In this document: in pieces, positions 56,997 through 64,000 of the stretch
How positions within the stretch are numbered: position 1 is the first letter of the stretch
Layout: each line of letters starts with the position of its first letter
DNA from: Beta vulgaris subsp. vulgaris
Lineage: Eukaryota; Streptophyta; Magnoliopsida; Caryophyllales; Amaranthaceae
Direction of reading: 5' to 3'
DNA length: 64,000 nt
Assembly: GCF_026745355.1 (NCBI RefSeq)
Contig: NC_079202.1
Span: 38,714,543 to 38,778,542 of the forward strand
The notes under the pieces: generated by a model
Database searches by the model: none
Told to the model about the DNA's origin: nothing
Seen by the model: the letters and a program-made list of their open reading frames with translations, nothing else
Program-made: the position numbers and the translations under genes

Positions 56997-57396
56997 TAGA
57001 CCTGTTCAATGGGTTGGGTTCTTAAAAAAGGTCCTTGACCCGACCCTATATTATATGGTCATGATCCGATCTAACTAAAAATAGGATCGGGTCGTATAGG
57101 GTCTGACCCTAATAAAACATTAGCGGGTCGGGACGGGTTAAAAAAGGGTCACTTCGGTTTTATGTGGGTCTAACCTATCATACTCATATTGCCAAAAAAG
57201 GGTCACGCTATAGTTTTCACAATTCTCTCTCTCCTCTCTTCTTCAACTCTTTAAAGAAGTTAAACAAAATAAAGGCGCCATATTTCTTTTTGGCTATCCA
57301 TAATGCAACGTCGCGAAGTACATCATGCATTTTGACAAAGTACGATAAGTAGGCGGAGTTTTTTGATTTTTTTTTAAATAGGGTCAGGGTCGGGTC
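56997..57396. mobile_element. hAT-like MITE, probably truncated
   Basis: Starts TAGACCTGTTCAATGGGTTG, a common plant hAT MITE terminus, and is rich in GGGTC/GACCC stretches on both sides (57030-57170, 57380-57396). The right terminus is not seen; the foldback array begins at 57400. Confidence 0.6.
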
Positions 57397-57399
57397 CCT

Positions 57400-58200
57400 A
57401 CATGAGAAATGAGAATGAATCTCAACCATATGATTGGATTAGACTTACAACACTTGTTCATTAGAGTTATACCTACTAAAAAATTTTAAACCCAAAAAAA
57501 AAAATTTTTTTGAATTTTTTTTTACTAATATTCTTTTTCTGGAGTTACATTACTTTTTCATTAGAGTTACATCACTTATTCATAATAGTTATAGCGCGTA
57601 AAATTCATTCTCATTTCTCATGTAAGTATGCATTCTCATATGAACTCACTTCTATATATGAGTTCATATGAGAATGCATACTTACATGAGAAATGAGAAT
57701 GAATTTTACGCGCTATAACTCTTATGAATAAGTGATGTAACTCTAATGAAAAAGTAATGTAACTCCAAAAAAAGAATATTAGAAAAAAAAATCAATTTTT
57801 TTTTTTTGGGTTTAAATTTTTATAGTGGGTATAACTGTAATGGACAAGTGTTGTAACTCTAATCCAATCATGTGGTTGAGATTCATTCTCATTTCTCATG
57901 TAAAGAGCATTCTCATGTGATCTTGGGGCAGGATCACATGAGAATGCTCCTTACATGAGAAATGAGAATGAATCTCAACCACACGAGTGGATTACAGTTA
58001 CAACACTTGTTCATTAGAGTTATACCCCTGAAAAAAATTCAAGCCAAAAAACAAAATTTTTTTCGAAATATTTTTTCTAATTTCTGTTTTTTTGGAGTTA
58101 CATCACTTTTTCATTAGAGTTACATCACTTGTTCATTAGAGTTATAGCGTGTAAAATCCATTCTCATTTCTCATGTAAGTATGCATTCTCATATGAACTC
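57400..58200. mobile_element. Three foldback MITE units in alternating orientation
   Basis: Units of about 250-270 bp: forward 57400-57648, inverted 57659-57922, forward 57932-58195. Each has long terminal inverted repeats (CATGAGAATGC, then TTACATGAGAAATGAGAATG). The junctions are near-perfect palindromes: TGAACTCA-10 nt-TGAGTTCA at 57641-57666, and an 18-bp stem GAGCATTCTCATGTGATC with a 9-nt loop at 57905-57949. Super-family not identified. Confidence 0.85.
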
Positions 58201-58310
58201 ACTTCTATGTATATATATGTATATATGTATATATATATATATATATGTATGTATATATATATGTATGTATATATATATGTATGTATATATATATGTATGT
58301 ATATGTATAT
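58200..58310. repeat. (GTAT/AT)n microsatellite
   Basis: Imperfect TATATGTATGTATAT repeat directly after the foldback array. Confidence 0.95.
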
Positions 58311-58370
58311 TATAAAAGTCATAGATACTCGGGAGAGGTTTATGGTATTTAATAGGGTGTACTTTTCCTT

Positions 58371-58643
58371 GTAAACATTTAATTGACTAGTTTGGGGTAG
58401 AAATTATCATTGTATTTATTGATGCTAGTGGAGATACTTGACTATAGAGTCTTTAATTTATAGATTGATTAGTATAGTTGATTCGACGATAATTGATATT
58501 AATCTCATTTAGTCTTACCATTATTTAAGGGTTAATCATTGAACAACTTTCTCTCTGTGGAATCGATGCTGGTTTATCCTACTACGTAGTTAGCAGATTT
58601 AATTAGGTTATTTATTTTTGTTAGGTGCGCAACACGCCTATCA
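58371..58643 (+). mobile_element. 3' end of a Ty3-type LTR
   Basis: The end TTTTTGTTAGGTGCGCAACACGCCTATCA parallels the ends of the E and G LTRs, and CTCTCTGTGGAATCGAT at 58550 matches their CTCTCTGTGGATTCGA. No PBS follows, so it is a 3' LTR or solo LTR end. The 5' part is missing to the left, at the foldback array. Confidence 0.65.
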
Positions 58644-58922
58644 GGAATATTAAGAGTTAAAATTAGAAAATAAAGAAGACTCTTGAATGTCTTATAACCT
58701 CCTCACTTCTTGCTATTATACAACCAATTAAGGATCTTTAACCCATCCTTAAGCTCTATGTTGAACTTTAGTTAGAAAATATGAACTCCATATCCTCTTA
58801 GTTCACACGCCATTTGAAAAAGAAAAAGAGAGGAAAAAGTTTGTTCTAGCTGACACAAAAAAAATCATTCATCTTTTGTCTCATTTCAATCCTTCGTTTC
58901 TACTGCATTTGGATATATAACT
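58644..58922. other. Unassigned spacer
   Basis: AT-rich sequence with no gene or repeat recognised. Confidence 0.4.
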
Positions 58923-59299
58923 GCTCTGTTTGGCATTACTAGCTGAAAATAAACTAAAACTGATAAGTTAACTAAAACTGATAAGATAAAGTTGAAATTG
59001 ATAAGGTGCTGAAACAGATAAGGTAACTAATTAATTTAACTGTTTGGCGAAATTAGTTGATTGAGTTGATAAATTATTTTAGCAAAATTACTTGTTATCA
59101 AAAATTTGGAAAGAGTTTTCGAAATTTCAGTCACCTGATTTGATTGTGAAAAGGTAAATTTTTAACTTATCATTTAAGTCATTTTAGCCACCTGAAATTT
59201 TATTTTAGGTGCTCCCCAAACACTACTAATCATTTTAGCACCTAAAATATATTAGCACCTTATCATTTAAGGTTGCTAAAATGCTTTACCAAACAGAGC
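58923..59299. mobile_element. MITE with GCTCTGTTTGG ends
   Basis: Ends GCTCTGTTTGGCATT and (reverse complement) GCTCTGTTTGGTAAAGC. The interior is rich in AACTGATAAG repeats and their inverses. The target duplication could not be defined, so the superfamily (hAT or Harbinger) is open. Confidence 0.6.
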
Positions 59300-59503
59300 C
59301 AACATCAATAAATTGATCCAGTGGGAAGGGAAATCAGATCAGTTAATGTTAACTAATCCAGTTCCGTGTCAACCCCCGATCAGTTTAGCTAATATAGATA
59401 GTTCTCGGCCCAAACGTGTCCCCTAGGCCCCAAGCTATGTTTGTGAACCAAACGGTTTTTGGTCAAAACGTTTGCTTTTTAATGGCCCGCCTATTTTCTC
59501 TTA

Positions 59504-59848
59504 CGGCGCGTTTGGTAGTTGGTCATAAATGGTGGTAATGGGAATGAATTTGTGTGTCAATTTTTTGAAAAATATCATTGTCCATTCCCATGGTAATGCT
59601 AATTTATCCTAAAGTGTCACTTTCCTTCTTGAATTTTCATTCCCATCCAATACCACCTTGTAGGTGGTAATGAGTGATAACGAAAATTGCTTCCCCTTGG
59701 AGACAAAAACACAAGTTTATGGTGAGATTGCTTGCCCATGGAGAAAAAAATACCTCCCCATGAAGATTTTAAGGGTGCTTCCCTAATAAAATTACACTTA
59801 AAATTCATTCCCATTACCGCAATTTATTAACGACTACCAAACGGGCCG
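59504..59848. mobile_element. Harbinger/Tourist-like MITE
   Basis: Ends CGGCGCGTTTGGTAGT and (reverse complement) CGGCCCGTTTGGTAGT with TTA duplications (59501-59503, 59849-59851), 345 bp. The interior includes inverted GGTAATGGGAATGAAT/ATTCATTCCCATTACC-like sequence. Confidence 0.85.
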
Positions 59849-59851
59849 TTA

Positions 59852-60197
59852 GGGTAGGTTTTCTCGTCACCCCAAAAAATTAATTTCCCCCTTTCTCTTT
59901 CACCCTCTCACGGATTCCTATTTCACTACAAACCGACCACCCCTTCTCCCTCAAACAACATCTCCCGCTTATGGTTTTCCTCTCTCCTCTGTTCTCGACA
60001 AACACCAACAACCACCACCATTTCTTTCCGCAAATTTGTCGCTCACCACCACCACCAGTCGTTGGTTCTTTCCTCTCCCGCCTCCTCTATTCCTTTGTTC
60101 CTCTCTCACCCAGTACCACCACTAGCCGTCATTGAATGGAGCTTCCTCTCTCATTCCTCTTTAGCTTGTCAACCATGCAGCCACAAATTGACTTTAT
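59852..60197. other. Pyrimidine-rich unassigned spacer
   Basis: CCTCTC- and CACCAC-rich sequence. A short open frame at 60062-60319 crosses into the next MITE and has no domain, so it is not called. Confidence 0.4.
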
Positions 60198-60698
60198 TAG
60201 GATGGCAACTGGTCAGAATCGGACTAGATTATACATATAAAATCAGAGTCCGACGCTACAAGAAATCAGATTTTAACTTTTACTCCGACTTTGATAATTT
60301 GAATATGATTCGAGTTTAAATCCTAACAGTCGACTCTAACTCGATCCGACTTTTTTTCCACCCCATTGTTTAAAATGGAAAAATCTTATATAATACTAAT
60401 CATTACTATTTTTTTAAGCATAATTTTATAGTAGAATATCTTTTGTAGTTTAATTGTCTCAAAGTTTAATTAAGAATATACATACAAAATACATTAATAT
60501 TTTAAAAAATAAGATTTCTTTAAAGTTAGAGTCGGATTTTTTATGGCATTTGACGTTGGTCCACCTCGAACTCTGAGTTAGAATTTTGAAACAGAATCGG
60601 GTTCAAATTATTTTTTCTCGGAATCGACTCGAATATTTTCCTTTTTCCTTTGAATCCTAACGAACCGGGGTCGCGTCCGGACTGGATTGCCAGCCCTA
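60198..60698. mobile_element. hAT-like MITE
   Basis: Ends TAGGATGGCAACTGG and (reverse complement) TAGGGCTGGCAATCCAG, similar to the element at 18191-18673. The interior contains AGAATCGGACT/AGTCGGAT-like stretches. The 8-bp flanks do not match convincingly. Confidence 0.7.
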
Positions 60699-61104
60699 AT
60701 CTTCGTCTTTTACCATCCATGGAACCACCAATTGGAGCTAGAATGTTGAATCAAGCCACGAACATTCCCTATATCTCGTTTTCTTTCAACAAATATCGAT
60801 TAAATTTATGATTTTTTTGTCTTTGTTTAATTTTGATATTCGTTTTCTTGTAATTTAATTAATTTTCTAATTTCATTTAATTGATTTTATATTTGGCTTT
60901 GTTTTTGGGTTTAGATTTTGCTTTTATTTGTAATGTTATATATTTGTAATTTCGTTTAACTTATTTTTATGTTGGTTTTCTTTTTGAATTTTTTGTTTGT
61001 TCATTTATTTCGTTTTCTCGTGTTATTAGCTAGTTTCGATTAGTTTTTTTTGTTGATTTTCATTTCAATAAATTTTTTTGATGATTTTTTTGTAGTGATA
61101 TTAC
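60699..61104. other. T-rich unassigned spacer
   Basis: TTTTGTTTAATTTTGATATTCG-like T-rich sequence up to the LTR start at 61105. No gene seen. Confidence 0.4.
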
Positions 61105-62059
61105 TGATAAGTGCGTTTCTAACGCACTTTATGACCTCCTTTTGGTTTGATTTTATCCTCTTCATTCCCTTTTCTTCCCTCTTTCTTCTGTATTTCCCTC
61201 TCTATTTCTTTCACTTGATCAATGTTGATCATAGTGACATTTTGCTAGATTTTCGTTGAATTTTGACTGAATCTCTAGTACATTTGCTTTCACCGTGCTT
61301 TCATGTGCTTTGATTGCAGGTATGACCTTTTTCGAGATTGAGAGTTGGGATATACCATAAGGAAAGAGTTGGAGAAGTCGAGCGGAGATTGACGTGCGCT
61401 TGCACCACTTTCTAGGCGCTCGCACAACTTGGTGCGCCCACACGTACAGGTGAGCAGGGACCGTGCCAGCACGCGGGCCGGCCCGGCACGAGCCCGCTCG
61501 AGGCCCGCCCCGACCCGTTGTCCGCTTCGCGGGCGGCAGGCTTGTCACATTCAAGAAATTTTATTTCAAGCCAGCACCAACACGAGCCCGCGGGCCGAAC
61601 GCTCATTTCCTTTGTTTTTTAGCCTAAAACGGTCAGACCTGCAGGAGGCACGAGCCCGGCTCATGGGCCCGTGGACAAAATATGGAAATTTCAAGCCCGG
61701 TCTGCCATTTTTCCAAGCCCGTGAACCGAGCCCGTGAACAGGCCTGGCCCATGCCCAGGTCTACCCGCACGCCTATATGGTGCGCCCGCACCAACGGGAC
61801 TTTGTGATGCCAAAAGGCCAGGAGGCGTGGTGCTCCCGCACCAGCTATGAGGTGCGCCCGCACCATTTGGCGCTTGATGCTAGATTTGAGGCAGAAGGAA
61901 TGGTGCGCCCGCACCATTTGAATCCACAAAAGTTTTGTTTTAGTTTTTTTTTATGCGTTATTTATCTAGACTAGATACTATTATTAGGGCGCATATTAGA
62001 GAGAAAAACATTCAGCTTGTTGAGCAGATTTTGAGATTCCTAGATTAAAGTTTGTGATT
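61105..62059 (+). mobile_element. Partial Ty3-type LTR (H)
   Basis: Begins TGATAAGTGCGTTTC and contains repeated GGTGCGCCCGCACCA-like motifs (61370-61440, 61780-61915). It is interrupted by a hAT MITE (61445-61763) and cut at 62060 by the LTR of element G. TGATAAGT start places it near the E/G LTR type, but it is a different family. Confidence 0.65.
61445..61763. mobile_element. GC-rich hAT MITE in LTR H
   Basis: Starts TACAGGTGAGCAGGGACC; right end, reverse complement, TAGACCTGGGCATGGGCC. 8-bp duplication CCCACACG (61437-61444) and CCCGCACG (61764-61771), 7 of 8 matching. The interior is rich in GAGCCCG/CGGGC, far more GC-rich than its surroundings. Confidence 0.8.
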
Positions 62060-63408
62060 TGATAAGTCATTTATATATATAGTTTTTAGGTGCATTTAGT
62101 TGCATTTTAGAGCATTTAGTTTCATATTTAGGTTCATTATTGCATTATATTCTTAAGTTATGATTTTCTACTCCTATTCGGTATGTTTTCTTGTTTTTGA
62201 TGAATTTAGGCATTGATAACGTATTTGGAGTATGATTAGCTAAACTTGAGGATTAGGAGCACTTGGAAAGAAGCTACAATGAATAAGGATCGTATGGATA
62301 TGTCATAGTACGAGTTTGAGCAAAAACGAACGGAAAATCATTAGAAGAAATGTGAAAAAGAGTCATGTCTACTCTTCTGATCATAACTTTTGATGTGCTC
62401 TTTAATTGAGTAATTCCAGCATATTTGGAAACTAGACTTGAAGAGCTTTCCAACGATAGGTGGCACGCCCCGAGGAGACTTCTAGTCAAGGAGTTATGCC
62501 TTTCGGAAGATTGCACTGTTTCTGCTGGAATCTGCCACGCGTACGCGCGGATCACTAATCCGCCTATTAATGATTTATTTAAGACTTTCCTTATCTTGTA
62601 AATTACTTTCCTAGTCATATTAGGTTTATTTAGATTAGTTTTCATTCTTTTTCTCTCTCCTCCCCCTTTGACGTTATTTTCTTATTTTTTCTTAGGTTTT
62701 AGTTTTCTCTTTTCTCTTTCTCTCTATTTTTTAGTTGTAAACCCTAGTTTTCATCTCCTTGATTAATTCATGAATTCTATTAGTTTCTTTCATTGATTTC
62801 TTTAATTATGTTTTCTTTATAGTTTTAGATTTCATCTTTTATTTCATGTAGAGTAGTTTTTATTTCTAGGGTTTGGGAATCCATGTTTATATATATGATT
62901 TGATTGATATTTATTCATGGTTTGATTAGTTATTGATTTCTCTAATTGATTAGTGTTTTATTGTTAATCTTGCAACTGATCAATTGTTTGATTAAATATT
63001 GTTAATATCGAGTCATAGATCGAGAGATAGTACTCTTTAGAGGCTTACCTACAATTAGCAAATCTGATTATGTTGAGCGACCGTACTAGCATATGTTGAT
63101 TTGAGAGCGTTAATGCCTGACCAAGGATTAACCTGTGCTCTAGATATCTAATTAATTGAACTGTGATGATATTTTGATAGTTTAAGTATAAACATGGTGA
63201 ACCATTACCCTAGATCTTTTTAGTTTGATTTTCGTAGTTTGATTAGTTTAGAACTTAATTCAATTATTCCTGATTTTGTTTAGTTTCTCTATATCTTAGA
63301 AACTAGATTAAAACGACCATCTCTCTGTGGATTCGACCCTACTTACCCTACTACATTGTTAGAAGGTTTTGCAGGAATTATTTTTGACGGGTGTACGACA
63401 ACCTATCA
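62060..63408 (+). repeat. 5' LTR of element G (tRNA-Asp type)
   Basis: TGATAAGTC...GACAACCTATCA, 1349 bp, closely similar to 45955-47688 but lacking the Stowaway MITE (empty site near 62896). Contains the same CGCGTACGCG palindrome (62538-62547). Confidence 0.93.
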
Positions 63409-63413
63409 AATTT

Positions 63414-63430
63414 TGGCGCCGTTGCCGGGG
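63414..63430 (+). promoter_or_regulatory. PBS complementary to tRNA-Asp, element G
   Basis: TGGCGCCGTTGCCGGGG, same position relative to the LTR end as in element E. Confidence 0.95.
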
Positions 63431-63539
63431 AGACGGTATTGTTTTATTTAGTTTTTATTATTGGTGATACTAAACTGTATATATTTTTTTCTTCCTTTTG
63501 TGAATAATTTTTTTCCCTCTCTGTTTTAGTGTGTTGTTA

Positions 63540-64000
63540 TGGAGTCGTATAATTATAGTTCAGATGGGATATTTTTTTCTAATTATCAAGGGCAATATGA
63601 TTATTCTGGTGTTTATAATGCGAATGATTATGTTTATGATGCATCATATGATTGTCAAAATTTACAAAATTTTGCATGAATTCTATGAATATTCTCATTA
63701 TCCTATGGTCTTATGTGCCTGATTATACCCAATGTTATCAACCTGAAGAGAATAATTATTTTCAACCTCAAACATCAGAGCGTCAGGAACTTTTTAATAT
63801 GATGAAAGAGTATATTGCTAAACAACATGAAGATTTAAATGAATTAGCTCATGATTACCAAAACATAGCGAAATCTATTGAATTTCTTGTTGTGCAGCAA
63901 TCTACTAACCAACAGGTGATACTTGATAATACTGATCTTAGTGTTGAGAATTATAATTCGGAAGAAAAATGCATTGATTTGACTCACGATAATTTGGTAG
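63540..64000 (+). pseudogene. Element G gag-position ORF, partial at window end
   Basis: MESYNYSSDGIFFSNYQ at 63540 is open to a TGA near 63677. After a shift it reads CLIIPNV-type or, in the matching frame, DYTQCYQPEENNYFQPQ, ERQELFNMMKEYIAKQ, HEDLNELAHDYQNIAKSIEF and NTDLSVENYNSEEKCIDLTH to the window end. It is the same protein as in element E, and from about 63710 it is open to the edge. Confidence 0.65.

Noticed and set aside
61219..61929. GC-rich ORFs up to 111 codons on both strands
   Set aside because: Explained by the GC-rich hAT MITE and LTR H repeats; proline/arginine/alanine composition without a domain.

Overview
The window is plant nuclear DNA: AT-rich, dominated by nested transposable elements, with one clear host gene. 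That gene is an intron-bearing NAC transcription factor most like SOMBRERO (root-cap NAC). The element mix (Ty1/copia with initiator-tRNA-Met primer sites, Ty3-type LTRs with tRNA-Asp primer sites, plant L1 LINEs with RNase H, CACTA, Stowaway, Tourist/Harbinger and hAT MITEs) fits an angiosperm with an intermediate or large genome. A eudicot is likely from the NAC sequence; a closer assignment (for example Amaranthaceae) would be a guess.

Layout. 1-565 is a minisatellite. 1411 to about 10250 is an antisense Ty3/Tekay-like LTR region interrupted by a 2.76-kb solo LTR of a related family (2490-5248, TSD AATAT) and by non-autonomous CACTA elements (6599-6890; 7196-8592, TSD CTT). About 10260-21060 is an old, broken SIRE-like copia (B). 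Inside it are a second copia (A, 11695-14888), a solo LTR of A's family (15629-16043, TSD AGATT) and a hAT MITE (18191-18673). 22150-31003 is a decayed minus-strand L1 LINE (L2) split by a very young copia (C, 23886-29085, TSD TAAAT, LTRs differing at 1 of 342 positions).

31494-43858 is a five-layer nest. An antisense tRNA-Asp-type LTR carries a plus-strand L1 LINE. The LINE's RNase H domain is split by a 4.75-kb CACTA element (38023-42775, TSD GAA). The CACTA holds a Harbinger-type MITE (38265-39419, TSD TAA) swollen by TTA and GTTCA repeats. 43859-45954 is the 3' region of the antisense element with a CACTA-like insertion. 45955 to about 48660 is a sense copy of the same LTR family whose LTR carries a Stowaway MITE. 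A second sense copy starts at 62060 and runs off the window; its LTR lacks that MITE.

49725-53116 is the NAC gene: three exons, with MITEs in both introns. 53339 to about 56910 is a rearranged copia (D): a plus-strand LTR, then 3' LTR, RNase H and RT on the minus strand, then zinc knuckle, protease and integrase on the plus strand. 56997-64000 is a MITE-rich tract with a three-unit alternating inverted-repeat array and Ty3-type LTR pieces.

No intact autonomous element and no bacterial-style system is visible. The most informative material is the nesting order with readable target duplications, the young copia with three lesions, the inverted copia, and the conserved tRNA-Asp LTR family with an unfamiliar gag-position ORF.
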